A stretch of 64,000 bases of DNA from Legionella_C sp048541585 (GCF_048541585.1 NZ_CP183303.1:1860001-1924000), one strand, 5' to 3'. Positions 43,989-54,005 are shown, numbered from the stretch's first letter. Notes: generated from the sequence alone by a model not told the origin. Translations and numbers: made by a program.

Positions 43989-45269
43989 TTATGTACTGCA
44001 GCAATTAATGGAATTATTTATTAAATTAGTATCTATTGGTAAACTTGTCTTCCAGGCTGGTTTAAATAAAACATCAATTGCTTTTATTGTTAAGCCTTCA
44101 TGATCTATGACAATATTTGTTTCATAGCAACGACGTAAACTAAGCTTATCAAGATTAGCTGAACCAAAAATAAATACTCGGTGGTCTATAGACATAAACT
44201 TCATATGGATAATGTCCGTATTTATTGTATCTTGCGAATACCATTTAATCTGAAGTAGATTACGCTTATCTGGTGCCACACCTGCTATAAGCTTAGCAAC
44301 TATATCTTCATTGGTACCACCATACCACTTTTCTCTTTTATCATTAAATCCTCTACCTAAAATTAATTGAAGTACACCATTTCGTTTATTAATAAAATCA
44401 AGCAACATAACCATAATACGTGGCTCGTTTAAGTTTGGTGTAGCAATATGAACAATATTTTTGGCATTTTCTAATGCTGTAATAAAAGCATCATTAATAG
44501 GTTCGGAAGTCTTGGTATGAAATAATCTAGATACGTAATTCTTTCTAGGTTGGCTTGTTAAATAAAGCACCATTGCTTTATTTTTTTCTTCAATAGTTAT
44601 ATCGTTTGTTTCATTATTTTCTGCCAAATTAATGGGCAATATATTTTCTTCGCTAGCATTACTTCTTAATCGCCAATTATTACTAAAATCCAAATAAGCA
44701 GATTGCGTTACATTTCCTTTTAATAATATTGCTGCGTCATAATTACCTTTAGGACCATAATTGGCAAGCTGAAAATTAGCACCAGTAATAATTACAGCGT
44801 GGCCATCTATTAAAACTGTTTTAGAGTGAAGGGAATTTAATCCATTATGATGATGCACCCCAACATGAATACGTATATTGTCTGGTAAACCATCTAAGCC
44901 AAGATCTTTTGGTCCATGTGGCCAATTTACGGGCTTTTTGCGACGAAATAATAGTTGAGCAAAAGAACCAAGCTCATCTAGTAAAATAAATACGTGAAAG
45001 AGATCCCTGTCACCTCGGTTTAATTTCTCTTGGCCAATATACTTTAAAGTATCTCGCAAATCTTGCACAAATCTAATACGTTTATCCCAAGCAAATGTTT
45101 GTATTAATATTTGTTTTTTTGCTTTTTTAACTTCATTAATTATTAGATCAAAAATTTGCTCTCTAAGTGCGAATTTGACTTCATCTATATCTATTACACT
45201 GAGTAATTTATTTTCTGGAATCAGACGCTTGTCAACCACAGGCCTCACATTAGCAATAATATTTTTCAT
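43989..45269 (-). CDS. Phospholipase D-family protein (two HKD motifs)
   Basis: 426 residues with two complete HxKxxxxD motifs, LHSKTVLIDGHAVIITGANFQ near residue 150 and IIHMKFMSIDHRVFIFGSANLD near 355, each followed by the family Gly/Ser-Ala-Asn stretch. This is the bilobal layout of cardiolipin synthases, phosphatidylserine synthases and effector phospholipases D. No N-terminal membrane helix or signal peptide is visible, unlike bacterial ClsA, so it may be cytosolic or translocated. It begins 19 bp after the flavin-reductase stop and is probably cotranscribed. Confidence 0.88.
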   Translation of the reverse strand: MKNIIANVRPVVDKRLIPENKLLSVIDIDEVKFALREQIFDLIINEVKKAKKQILIQTFAWDKRIRFVQDLRDTLKYIGQEKLNRGDRDLFHVFILLDELGSFAQLLFRRKKPVNWPHGPKDLGLDGLPDNIRIHVGVHHHNGLNSLHSKTVLIDGHAVIITGANFQLANYGPKGNYDAAILLKGNVTQSAYLDFSNNWRLRSNASEENILPINLAENNETNDITIEEKNKAMVLYLTSQPRKNYVSRLFHTKTSEPINDAFITALENAKNIVHIATPNLNEPRIMVMLLDFINKRNGVLQLILGRGFNDKREKWYGGTNEDIVAKLIAGVAPDKRNLLQIKWYSQDTINTDIIHMKFMSIDHRVFIFGSANLDKLSLRRCYETNIVIDHEGLTIKAIDVLFKPAWKTSLPIDTNLINNSINCCST

Positions 45270-45288
45270 AACTTTTCAGCTAACTATT

Positions 45289-46113
45289 TTACAGTCTTAT
45301 CGTTTCTCTAAATTGACCTGAGCCTTTTGCCAAGAAATTCTTAGCACAAGGCGTTTCTATAGAATAAATGTTTTCATTATCACCTGCTTTAATCTGATTA
45401 GAACTAATAAATATCTTTTCTTGCGGATAAGATTTCTCCTGTAATATATCTACAATAGCTTTAATAAACATATCTGGGCCACAAATAAGAATTTTAGTAT
45501 TTTGATCAATTTCGCTTTCTAGTAAGTAATCGTTAATTCTACCGTGATGCCATCCTGTAGGCACACTCTCTGCTTGCGTTAAAGTCAGATAATTTTTTTT
45601 GTTCTCTACCCAAAGATTTATTTCATCAAAATTAGGTATATTTTCTATATCTTTTGCACTGTAAATGATATTGATAGGCTTGTCTTTGTCTGCACTATGT
45701 TTGATGCTATGTATTAATGAAATACCACTACCAGCACCAATGACAAGAATAGGTTCTTGGCTATTGTCTATAGTAAATCCCTTACCAAAGGGGCCATCTA
45801 ACAATATTGACTTTCCTTCATGAAATTTAAAAATCTCTAAAGCTTTTTTTACACTCAATGTATGAGCAGCTTTGGAGAATGTAAATTTAATATAGTCATC
45901 ATCGCTGCCAGAAAAAATAGCTAAAACTAAAGGCTTTATTATCTTTTTAGGTAAATGCCTACTAGGATAGATAGCAAAATATTGACCGGGATTAACTTGA
46001 AGGAAATCAGGTTTTTTAAAAGTGAGCGTCATAACGCCATTATAATTCTCAACTTTTATTAATTTTAAATAATTTCCCTGCTTTTTTACAAATGGAAACA
46101 TTTTAGAAAACAT
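45289..46113 (-). CDS. Ferredoxin-NADP reductase-like FAD/NAD(P)-binding protein
   Basis: 274 residues of the FNR/phthalate-dioxygenase-reductase superfamily. An FAD-binding barrel (PGQYFAIYPSRHLPKK, with a basic RxxS/T-like region) is followed by a GPFGKGF hinge, the NAD(P) loop ILVIGAGSGISLIHSI and the late KILICGPDMFIKAIVDILQ motif. No [2Fe-2S] domain is attached, so the electron partner is separate or absent. GAGGAA precedes the ATG. It is the first gene of a two-gene operon with the phospholipase D gene, an unusual pairing. The 46114-46483 gap beside it holds no gene that I can see. Confidence 0.85.
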   Translation of the reverse strand: MFSKMFPFVKKQGNYLKLIKVENYNGVMTLTFKKPDFLQVNPGQYFAIYPSRHLPKKIIKPLVLAIFSGSDDDYIKFTFSKAAHTLSVKKALEIFKFHEGKSILLDGPFGKGFTIDNSQEPILVIGAGSGISLIHSIKHSADKDKPINIIYSAKDIENIPNFDEINLWVENKKNYLTLTQAESVPTGWHHGRINDYLLESEIDQNTKILICGPDMFIKAIVDILQEKSYPQEKIFISSNQIKAGDNENIYSIETPCAKNFLAKGSGQFRETIRL

Positions 46114-46483
46114 TATATTCCTCTTTGTTTTTTAAATATGCTAATTAATTATCCTTAAATAAATAGGCTATTTACAATCTTAACTCTAGAGGATAATTTT
46201 CTTTAATACTGAAAATTTTTACTATTTATCGCCATAAAATAGAATAAGCTTAGCAGGAGATTTTGCGAAATTGATAAAATAAATGAAATTTAAATAGCTC
46301 TGCATATTTAAAGCCTATAATAGCTAAAATCTGCCATCTTTTCTGCTACACTACGAGCAAATTAAAAATCAGATAAAATCTTATAATGTTAGATTTAATA
46401 CCTTCTTAGCCCTCTAAAAAAATTATACCTATAGCTTTAAATTCACTAAACGCAGCAATAAGTGATGTAGCTGGGCTTAGTGT

Positions 46484-47692
46484 TTATATACGTATAATGC
46501 GTATAGAACTTTTGTAAGTAAACATTCGCCATAACCATTCAACTGGGCCGTACTCATAGTATTTTAGCCAAAGGTTAGATAGAAATATTTGGAATAATAC
46601 GAAAATTATACTTAATAAAATACAGGCAGTCATACTCATTACCCCATATAAAGCTAAGCCAAAACTATAGAAAATAACGAGGGAAAATACAGTTTGTAGT
46701 AAATAATTAGTCAAAGCTAATCGCCCATATGCAGCAATAAAACGACTAAAGGCTGGATAATAATGAGTAATCTTAGCTATGAATTCTATGTATACTAGGG
46801 CCATTAATATACTACCGCTTAGCGATAATAAATTATTTAAAATAGCTAACCCATTTAAATTAATCTGCTTTAATATAAAAAGTTTTAACCAGGCATGCGT
46901 GAAGCTTAAAAATAAGCCCAGTAGTGCGGCTAAGATAAGTTGCCGTTTACTGTTAAATAGAAATGAATTTTTTGATTGCTGGCTTAACCTGGTTTTTGCA
47001 ATATATAAACCTAGCGCAAAAAAAGCCATAATATTTACTAATTTACCGGAATAAAAGTGAAATATAATTTTCCAGTAGAGCATATGTAAATTTAAATTGA
47101 AAATGCTTCTATAATTTCCCTGGCTTAAGGTGGTAAAAAAATTTTCTGGCGTAATACCCGGCATCGACTCATGAGCTTCTGGGTGCGCAGTTACAACGGG
47201 AAGTAATGAAAAGTAATCTAACAAGCAAAAGAAAAGAGGAATAATAACAGCAGAAATAAAAAGTAAAAGCCATATAATTTGCTTAAGCCTTCGCATTGAT
47301 AGCTTATTAAACCAAAAAAAGCTTAGTCCAATTAAAGCATAAGTAAAAAGTATATCACCATACCAGATAAGAGCATGGCTTATTCCTATCAAAAATAATC
47401 CACCTAGACGTCTTAAAAAGAGCTGCTCTCTGACTTTAAAATTATTTGCTTTATTATAAAAAAGATAAAATCCTATCCCAAATAAAAAACAAAATATTGT
47501 ATAGCAAATATTATCAATAAAAGTGACTACAAAAAAGTATATGATAGAGTCAAATTGAGATAATAGTCCCGCCTCATGCAATTTGGTAGGTGCGAAATGG
47601 GCACCGCTAAAATATAAAATATTGGTTAAATAAATCCCTGCTAACGCAAACCCTCTTATAACATCTAGTGACTGAATTCTTTCACGAGGCAT
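46484..47692 (-). CDS. DUF418-family (YeiB-like) membrane protein
   Basis: 402 residues with about ten membrane helices. It begins with RIQSLDVIRGFALAGIYLTNI and ends with a DUF418 domain: ALTNYLLQTVFSLVIFYSFG..., LSNLWLKYYEYGPVEWLWRMFTY, the diagnostic tail of the family. Function is not established; the fold is related to acyltransferase-3-like membrane proteins. It is a monocistronic minus-strand gene between a non-coding gap and the ankyrin gene. Confidence 0.88.
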   Translation of the reverse strand: MPRERIQSLDVIRGFALAGIYLTNILYFSGAHFAPTKLHEAGLLSQFDSIIYFFVVTFIDNICYTIFCFLFGIGFYLFYNKANNFKVREQLFLRRLGGLFLIGISHALIWYGDILFTYALIGLSFFWFNKLSMRRLKQIIWLLLFISAVIIPLFFCLLDYFSLLPVVTAHPEAHESMPGITPENFFTTLSQGNYRSIFNLNLHMLYWKIIFHFYSGKLVNIMAFFALGLYIAKTRLSQQSKNSFLFNSKRQLILAALLGLFLSFTHAWLKLFILKQINLNGLAILNNLLSLSGSILMALVYIEFIAKITHYYPAFSRFIAAYGRLALTNYLLQTVFSLVIFYSFGLALYGVMSMTACILLSIIFVLFQIFLSNLWLKYYEYGPVEWLWRMFTYKSSIRIIRI

Positions 47693-47802
47693 ACTACTTG
47701 TCTCTACATCTTATTTTACAAAAAACAATTTCATTATTGTGGCAATAAGGTTAAATGCTAGCAAGCCTTGTAATAGAATTTCATGAAAATAATTTTAACG
47801 TC

Positions 47803-49737
47803 TTACGTATTAAGTTCAGGCAGAAATGTTGTTTCTTTACTCTCATTAGAAGGTAAACTTCGGCTAAAAAAATTTGTCAACTTACTAGTTATAGGCATGC
47901 CATATTGCTTATTTTTTAAATACGTCATTAAAGGAGGACAATGAGTTTTTGACCATAAAAGTGCTTGTTTTTGTGTGGAAGGAGACATAACCTGCTCAAT
48001 AACTAAATTATGACTTTGAGCAAAGTTAAGTAAAACAGTTATCGCGGCTGTATTATTTTTTTCAAAAGCAATATCTAAAGCTGTTTGGCCTTTTAAGTTA
48101 CGATGAATTAGGCTGGCATGATTTGCTACCAATAATTCAAATAATCTTTCATTATCCTTAGTATCTAATGACGAGCAAGCGACTTGCAATGGCGTAAAAT
48201 TATCTAGTCCTATTGAATCAACGTTTATTGTTGATAAATTTAGTAATAAATCAACAACCTCAGTTTTATTATTTTGGCAGGCAATATATAGTGGAGTTAC
48301 CCCATATTGATCAGCTTGATTAATATTAAGCTCATCATGTTTTAATAAGTCTTTAATTATCTCTATATGACCGTGATAACAGGCAATATAAAGTGGACTA
48401 ATTCCCTCTAAATTAGACTTATTAATATCAAGCTTACTTTGCTTTAATAGTTCTTGAGCAATTTCCCTATAGCCTTTTTCACAAGCAATATAAAGTGGCG
48501 TTACTCCATATTGATCAGCTTGATTAACATTAAGTTTTGCCTTTTTTAACAGGTCTTTAACTATTTCTAAATAATTATAAAAACAAGCAATATATAGGGG
48601 GCTAATACCTTCTAAACTAGGTTTATTAATATTGATCTCATCATGTTTTAATAGTTCCCGCACAATCAAATGGTGTCCATTTTCGCAAGCAATATAAAGT
48701 GGCGTAGTACCATTATTACGTGCTTGATTAATATTGAGCTTGTTTTGCCTTAACAAAGCTTGGACTATATTTAAATAACCATGATAACAGGCAATATAAA
48801 GCGGCGTGACACCATCATTACGTGTTTGATTAATATTAAGATTATCTTTTTTTAATAGATCTTCTACTACAGTTAAATTGCCTATTTGACAAGCAAAAGA
48901 AAATAAACCTACTCCCTCATTGTTATAATAAGTAACATGTTCAGGTTTAAATGGATATTTTTTATTTATTGCGGTAAAGGCATTATTAATTGTTTGCAAG
49001 TTTTGGTTAGATGTTGTTAATACAGTTGTACTAAATATATTGTAAGAACAATTTTCACTAAGCGATTCAAATAAACTAGTTGCTAATTTCTGACTAGATA
49101 GTGCCCGAAAATACGTTGGCAATTTTTTATAGCGTTCAAAATCATTAGTATCAACATAGTACCATCTGCGATTAGAAGAATTATAATATAAGCAAACTGT
49201 ATGGTTATGGCAGGTTAGCAGCATTGGCAAGACGATACCTTTATTTTTTTGATAAAGGTCTACTAAGTCATTTAAATAAGCCTCTAAACTATCTTTGTCA
49301 AAGATATAAGGCTCATTCATTACGAGTTTAAGCCTACTACCTTCTAGCTTTTTGGATTTAACCAATGGATATGCAGTTAGCAACTCATAGGGATTAATAT
49401 ACTGTTTAAATAAGTCTTTATAATTAGCTGGTCGTAAATACAAAGCAATTCCATCAAAAAAAGCAACAATTTCCAGGAGCTCTTTAGTTTTTCTATCTAA
49501 TTTCGCATTTGCAAAATGAGCTTTCTTTTTAGCTTTCTCAATTTTCTTTTGTAATTGCTTAAAATTATTTTTATAAGTAGCAATAAATTTCAAACGCTTA
49601 AAAAAAATGGTTTCACTCTTTGCCAAAACAGCTTGGGCTAACATCATAGAAAAACCATGACAAAGGCCATTTTTAAATTCTTTATAACCAAGCAGTTGGC
49701 CTAACTTTATTAAATCACTGTGAGTTAACTTTGACAT
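47803..49737 (-). CDS. Papain-like protease-ankyrin repeat protein (putative effector)
   Basis: About 644 residues. The N-terminal 300 carry a Cys/His/Asp arrangement, C26 (NGLCHGFSMML), H179 (CHNHTVCLYY) and D196 (YYVDTND), suggesting a papain-like fold. About eight ankyrin repeats follow (YGVTPLYIACEKGYREIAQELLKQSKLDINK and similar), then a polar tail with FFSRSLPSNESKE. The start at 49737 is chosen because it gives the same distance to the Cys motif as in the broken paralogue at 27865-29496; the ORF extends 25 codons further up. No signal peptide is expected. Host action and protease activity are inference. Confidence 0.8.
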   Translation of the reverse strand: MSKLTHSDLIKLGQLLGYKEFKNGLCHGFSMMLAQAVLAKSETIFFKRLKFIATYKNNFKQLQKKIEKAKKKAHFANAKLDRKTKELLEIVAFFDGIALYLRPANYKDLFKQYINPYELLTAYPLVKSKKLEGSRLKLVMNEPYIFDKDSLEAYLNDLVDLYQKNKGIVLPMLLTCHNHTVCLYYNSSNRRWYYVDTNDFERYKKLPTYFRALSSQKLATSLFESLSENCSYNIFSTTVLTTSNQNLQTINNAFTAINKKYPFKPEHVTYYNNEGVGLFSFACQIGNLTVVEDLLKKDNLNINQTRNDGVTPLYIACYHGYLNIVQALLRQNKLNINQARNNGTTPLYIACENGHHLIVRELLKHDEININKPSLEGISPLYIACFYNYLEIVKDLLKKAKLNVNQADQYGVTPLYIACEKGYREIAQELLKQSKLDINKSNLEGISPLYIACYHGHIEIIKDLLKHDELNINQADQYGVTPLYIACQNNKTEVVDLLLNLSTINVDSIGLDNFTPLQVACSSLDTKDNERLFELLVANHASLIHRNLKGQTALDIAFEKNNTAAITVLLNFAQSHNLVIEQVMSPSTQKQALLWSKTHCPPLMTYLKNKQYGMPITSKLTNFFSRSLPSNESKETTFLPELNT

Positions 49738-49991
49738 AGAACTTATAAACTTATTTTTTAGTAAAAAATTACATCCTAGTACCATAACAAAAATCAAATG
49801 ACGAAAGGACATTGGTACCAGAAAACAATCCGAAATAATAGTCTTTTTTTTATTAGTCTAAAGAAAGCAAGAAATTTGGCTGAAAATAATTAGCTGTAAA
49901 TAAGGTATTTAATTATTAACAGCCGATTTTATTGATCACATAGCTATAGAATTTTCTGATAATTTAGCATTATCTTCAACTCTTTAAACCA

Positions 49992-50186
49992 CTAGTTGTT
50001 TAGGACTAAAAAACCTATAGGTTTATGATTTAAATTAGCCTCTTTCTTAAATTCCTCTACTTTACTTAATAAATCTTGATGGTTATTATTTTTAAATTGT
50101 GCAAATAATTCTTTTAATTCTTCATCATTTAATGAATTTTTATTATTAATTTTTTCAAAATTGTGAAAAAATCGCTGATAAGCCAT
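49992..50186 (-). CDS. Small protein of unknown function
   Basis: 64 residues, charged and helical (NSLNDEELKELFAQFKNNNH), preceded by AAGGAG very close to its ATG. No recognised domain. It may be a real small gene or a short remnant. The 50187-50602 gap upstream is very AT-rich and holds one TTTCCAAATTGGAAA palindrome. Confidence 0.45.
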   Translation of the reverse strand: MAYQRFFHNFEKINNKNSLNDEELKELFAQFKNNNHQDLLSKVEEFKKEANLNHKPIGFLVLNN

Positions 50187-50446
50187 TGCTCCTTAAAAGA
50201 GCTTAAAACAGAATGAAGACAATTAATAAATTCAAAATGAACTATAAAAAATTGGTTAACGCCTATATTTTTTCTACTTTAAAAATTTTTTATTTCAGAT
50301 TAATTTGATAATTTTTTAGATTTTAATAGGCATATTTTATTTAATATTAATTTCAAATAATCTATTTATTTCTAAGGAAGAAAAATTTTCAATTTAATAT
50401 AACAGGATAAATTCAATTAACAATATATTAATCCGAAAATAAATTC

Positions 50447-50461
50447 TTTCCAAATTGGAAA
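50447..50461. promoter_or_regulatory. Third TTTCCAAATTGGAAA palindrome
   Basis: A perfect 15-bp palindrome (odd centre) in an otherwise AT-rich gap, about 260 bp upstream of the 64-residue gene; related to the arrays at 19884-19914 and 29558-29620. Confidence 0.4.
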
Positions 50462-50602
50462 TAATTAAAAATAATTTATATTGAAATAATTTGTAATATT
50501 CACAGTTAATTTTATAAATTTAACTAATATGCTAGTTAGTTTATCTATACTGACAAAATTCAAATCTACATTGTATTAAATAATTAAATTTATAAAGTTA
50601 AA

Positions 50603-51511
50603 TTATTCAAACCGCTTATCACCTATTTTTTTGAAAATATAGTCAATCACAAACTTAACTCGCCTTGAAATATTACCTGAATGTAGCAAATAAATGGGGT
50701 GAAGCTCACCCGGATGCCAATCAGGCAATAAGCATATTAAGCGCCCTTCTTTAATATCTTTGCTTACCATAAAAGCTGAAAGGCGTGCTATTCCGCCACC
50801 AGCTAAAACCATACTGCGAAGGCTTTCACCATTATTAGTATTAAAAAATCCCTTAGCTTCAATATCGATTTGCTCATCTGCTTTTTTAAAGCACCAATTA
50901 TTTAATATAGAATGCGCATAAAAATTAAGACAAATATGCTCACATAGCTTGTTAGGGTGTGTTGGAATATCATAATTTTTTAAATAAGCAGGAGAAGCAA
51001 CCAGCAATCGTTTTGTCTCCGCTAGTTTGCGTACTTTTAAAGAAGAATTTTTTAAATGGCCAATACGAATTGCTATATCAAATCGTTCTTCTAAAATATC
51101 AACAATACGATCGTCACTAAAAAGGATAATTTCAATATGGGGGTTGATCTGGTTTAATTCCGGCATTAAAGGAATTAACTGATGGTTTGCAAAAGGCGCA
51201 GAACAAGTTATGCGCACTTTACCATGAGGCTTATTTTGATTAAAAGTAATTAATCTTTCTGTTTCTTCAATATCAGAAAGAATACGAAGCACACGATTAT
51301 AATAAATTTCACCATCTTCAGTTAATGATACCGTACGTGTAGTTCTATTAATCAGACGTACACCTAACCTAGCCTCCATTTTTGCTATCATTTTGCTTAT
51401 TGAGGAAGGTGACATCCCTAAGTGTGCTGCAGCATGAGAGAAATTATTACTTTCAGCTACTTTTACAAAAATCTCCATATACCCCAAAACATCATAAGCT
51501 TGCCTTTTCAT
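50603..51511 (-). CDS. LysR-family transcriptional regulator
   Basis: 302 residues. The N-terminal winged HTH (MEIFVKVAESNNFSHAAAHLGMSPSSISKMIAKMEARLGVRLINRTTRTVSLTEDG) is typical of the CrgA/AaeR-like LysR group, followed by the periplasmic-binding-protein-like effector domain (GKVRITCSAPFANHQLIPLMPEL, FDIAIRIGHL). It is divergently arranged with the short-chain dehydrogenase gene 162 bp away, the classic layout for a LysR regulator and its target. Confidence 0.93.
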   Translation of the reverse strand: MKRQAYDVLGYMEIFVKVAESNNFSHAAAHLGMSPSSISKMIAKMEARLGVRLINRTTRTVSLTEDGEIYYNRVLRILSDIEETERLITFNQNKPHGKVRITCSAPFANHQLIPLMPELNQINPHIEIILFSDDRIVDILEERFDIAIRIGHLKNSSLKVRKLAETKRLLVASPAYLKNYDIPTHPNKLCEHICLNFYAHSILNNWCFKKADEQIDIEAKGFFNTNNGESLRSMVLAGGGIARLSAFMVSKDIKEGRLICLLPDWHPGELHPIYLLHSGNISRRVKFVIDYIFKKIGDKRFE

Positions 51512-51672
51512 TTATGCCTACTCATCATAAGTGTTATTCAATTTAATCTATTTATTCATTAATAAAAATTTAACATAATACTTTTTCCACAATATTAGAC
51601 TTTTTCAAACGGCCTACAAAAAAATGCGGTTTGACAGGAAGTATATTAAATTTTGAAGGAATAAAATTTATC

Positions 51673-52467
51673 ATGGATCTTCATTTAAAAGGAAAAATTG
51701 CGCTAGTGACGGGCTCTACTACAGGCATTGGTTTTTCTATAGCAGAAAGTTTAGCTAAGGAAGAGGTCACTGTCGCCATTAATGGCAGGTCTGAAGAGCG
51801 AGTTACACAAGCTATAGAAAAAATTTCTTGTAACTATAAACAAGCAGAATTAATACCTATTGTAGCCGACTTAAGTACTAACGAAGGAATCACCAAAGTA
51901 ATACAGAATCTCCCAGCCATCGATATCCTTATTAATAATTATGGCATTTATGAAGTGCAATCTTTTTATGAACTCTCTGAAGAAGACTGGTTAAAATCGT
52001 TTAATCATAATGTCATGAGCGGCGTACGTTTAAGCAGACACTACTTGCCAAGTATGTTAAAACAAAATTGGGGCAGAATTATTTTTATTTCAAGCGAATC
52101 TGCTTTGCAAATCCCAACCGATATGATTCATTATGGGGTCAGTAAAACAGCGCAAGTTTCTCTTGCACGCGGTCTTGCAGAACTAACTACAGCCACAGAT
52201 ATTACCGTTAACTCCGTTTTACCTGGGCCTACACGAACAGAAGGCGTAGAAAATTTTCTAGAACAAACCGCCAAGCAAAATAACCAAACATTAGAGGAAC
52301 TTGAAAAAAATTTTTTTACCGATGTTCGCCCTACTTCTCTTATTAAGCGTTTTATTAAACCTGAAGAAGTTAGCTCTTTGGTAACTTACCTTTGTAGCCC
52401 ACTAGCAGCGGCTATCAATGGTTCAGCAGTTAGAATTGATGGCGGCTTGATACGCTCCATTATTTAA
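51673..52467 (+). CDS. Short-chain dehydrogenase/reductase
   Basis: 264 residues of the classical SDR family. The cofactor motif TGSTTGIGFSIA, the NNYG variant of NNAG (ILINNYGIY), catalytic Ser and YxxxK (SSESALQI...IHYGVSKTA) and the C-terminal INGSAVRIDGG are all visible. R39 after the second strand (INGRSEER) suggests NADP(H) preference. The substrate is unknown. An earlier in-frame ATG at 51631 was rejected because the family begins at MDLHLKGKIALVTG. It is probably controlled by the divergent LysR gene. Confidence 0.92.
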   Translation: MDLHLKGKIALVTGSTTGIGFSIAESLAKEEVTVAINGRSEERVTQAIEKISCNYKQAELIPIVADLSTNEGITKVIQNLPAIDILINNYGIYEVQSFYELSEEDWLKSFNHNVMSGVRLSRHYLPSMLKQNWGRIIFISSESALQIPTDMIHYGVSKTAQVSLARGLAELTTATDITVNSVLPGPTRTEGVENFLEQTAKQNNQTLEELEKNFFTDVRPTSLIKRFIKPEEVSSLVTYLCSPLAAAINGSAVRIDGGLIRSII

Positions 52468-52526
52468 ATGTTAGCTTTAACTTTCTTTTGTTTAACACGT
52501 AATCTTAAAATAAGGAGAAGTATAGA

Positions 52527-52895
52527 ATGTGTAAAAAAATTTTACCTCTGCTAAGCTGTCTTTTTTTAACTACTTATGTAAATGCATCCTCATTTTTTAT
52601 TGTTAATAATACGGCAAAAACATGGACTATCATGCTAAACAGTATATGCTCAGCACAAGATGGCAAAAATGGGATTATAAAACCTTACAGTCAATTTAAT
52701 ATTCCCGACTTACTTTTAAGTTCTGCTTGTAAAAACTTAGGCTGTAGTGCTGATTTCTATTTATCTAATAAATGTCAAGGGACATTGGTAGCTAATGCAG
52801 AAATTAGTATGAAAAAAGGGGTACTTGCCGTAAGCAATTACGAACCTAGCTATCGAGTTACTTTTAATTCCTACACTATAACGATTGAGCAGTAA
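52527..52895 (+). CDS. Small secreted protein, unknown
   Basis: 122 residues with a signal peptide (CKKILPLLSCLFLTTYVNAS). The mature part is beta-rich with four cysteines that probably pair (NSICSAQDG, SACKNLGCSADF, NKCQG). GGAG lies upstream at good spacing. First of three similar-sized secreted proteins in tandem, probably an operon. No family recognised. Confidence 0.7.
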   Translation: MCKKILPLLSCLFLTTYVNASSFFIVNNTAKTWTIMLNSICSAQDGKNGIIKPYSQFNIPDLLLSSACKNLGCSADFYLSNKCQGTLVANAEISMKKGVLAVSNYEPSYRVTFNSYTITIEQ

Positions 52896-52925
52896 AATTT
52901 TTTTAACAAATTAAGGAAATACTAT

Positions 52926-53285
52926 ATGAAAAAATTAACCTACGGTTTATTGCTAGCACTAGTTTCAAGTGCAAATTCAATACCTTGTTTTGCTCTAGAT
53001 ACTGATCTGCAAATTAACAATGAAAGTAATGGTAAGTTTACTATTTACTGGGGCAAAAAAGGTGAATTTAAAGATATTGGCGAACATTCTAATTTTAGAA
53101 TTAAAACAGAAAGAAATGAATATAAAGTATTATATATTGAAATTCTAACAGCAAATGGTAACAGACGTCCCTATACACTTATTTCAGATAATTTTTGTGA
53201 TCGTGCCATCATCACTATTCAAGATGATGTTCTACCTAATCGTTACATCACTCACAAAGATTTAAGTCAATGCGAAACTGCTTAA
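52926..53285 (+). CDS. Small secreted protein, unknown
   Basis: 119 residues with a signal peptide ending near PCFALD. The mature sequence is beta-rich (LQINNESNGKFTIYWGKKGEF) with two cysteines. AAGGAA precedes the ATG. It resembles the preceding protein in layout: an 'aggregation-resistant' small periplasmic or secreted domain, but I cannot name it. Confidence 0.68.
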   Translation: MKKLTYGLLLALVSSANSIPCFALDTDLQINNESNGKFTIYWGKKGEFKDIGEHSNFRIKTERNEYKVLYIEILTANGNRRPYTLISDNFCDRAIITIQDDVLPNRYITHKDLSQCETA

Positions 53286-53313
53286 TAATAACTTTTGCTG
53301 ATTGGAGTATTAA

Positions 53314-53682
53314 ATGAAAATAATAAGAAATATAGTATGCATTGTAGGAATCTTAGCATGGAGTAATACAGTTTTAGCAAACAACTGCCCTCCTATAAAT
53401 CTTATTAAAGATGCTAACTTCATAAAGGCAGCCAGTCTTACTAATGATTGGTGGGTTTTAACTTCAGACACTTATAACTATCAAAATAGAGCATGGAAAA
53501 CAAAATTTAAATTTACCGCCTACTTTGATAATGAAAACGATGCTTTAAAGCAAGGAATTGTTAATTACCTCTCTGTACGTCATACCCTTCAAACGCCAAA
53601 TGAGACCATGGAAAGCGGTAAATTAACCTGTCTATACACAGACAGCTATGATTATGAAATCTTTGCGCAAAGCTGGCAATAA
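53314..53682 (+). CDS. Small secreted protein, unknown
   Basis: 122 residues with a signal peptide (NIVCIVGILAWSNTVLAN) followed by NCPPINLIKD. The tail region contains a second cysteine (KLTCLYTDSYDYEIF). The N-terminal CPP.. after the signal recalls small secreted families (DUF3757-like) seen in Legionella, but the match is weak. GGAG precedes the ATG. A long palindrome follows the stop. Confidence 0.68.
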   Translation: MKIIRNIVCIVGILAWSNTVLANNCPPINLIKDANFIKAASLTNDWWVLTSDTYNYQNRAWKTKFKFTAYFDNENDALKQGIVNYLSVRHTLQTPNETMESGKLTCLYTDSYDYEIFAQSWQ

Positions 53683-53693
53683 TTTATTTTTTC

Positions 53694-53731
53694 ATTATTA
53701 AGATCATTACAATTGTAATGATCTTAATAAT
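53694..53731. terminator. Perfect 38-bp palindrome
   Basis: ATTATTAAGATCATTACAA and its exact inverse meet without a spacer. It follows the three-gene secreted-protein run by 12 bp and probably acts as its terminator. The remainder of the 53683-54005 gap shows no gene. Confidence 0.6.
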
Positions 53732-54005
53732 TTGCTTTTCAGAACATACTATTGCTATCAACAAAGCACAGATACTTTCAAGTTAACTCTGCCTCTTATT
53801 AATCAACTTTAAATGAATTAACAGGATGACTTTCTATTTTTAAGTTGTTATAGTTCCAACGTTTTAACAATAGAATCTTTTAAAGGACAGAGCGCTCTCA
53901 TTACCAGCATTTTATCTGCTTACTAAGTAAGCTTAAAGTTGAAGCGAGAACTTTAAAACAGTTTTTTAATCTGTACTAAGTAAGAAATAACAAAGGAGGT
54001 TAGCA

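Noticed and set aside
46114..46483. A gene in the gap upstream of the flavin reductase
   Set aside because: No open frame of useful length and no ribosome site; AT-rich only.
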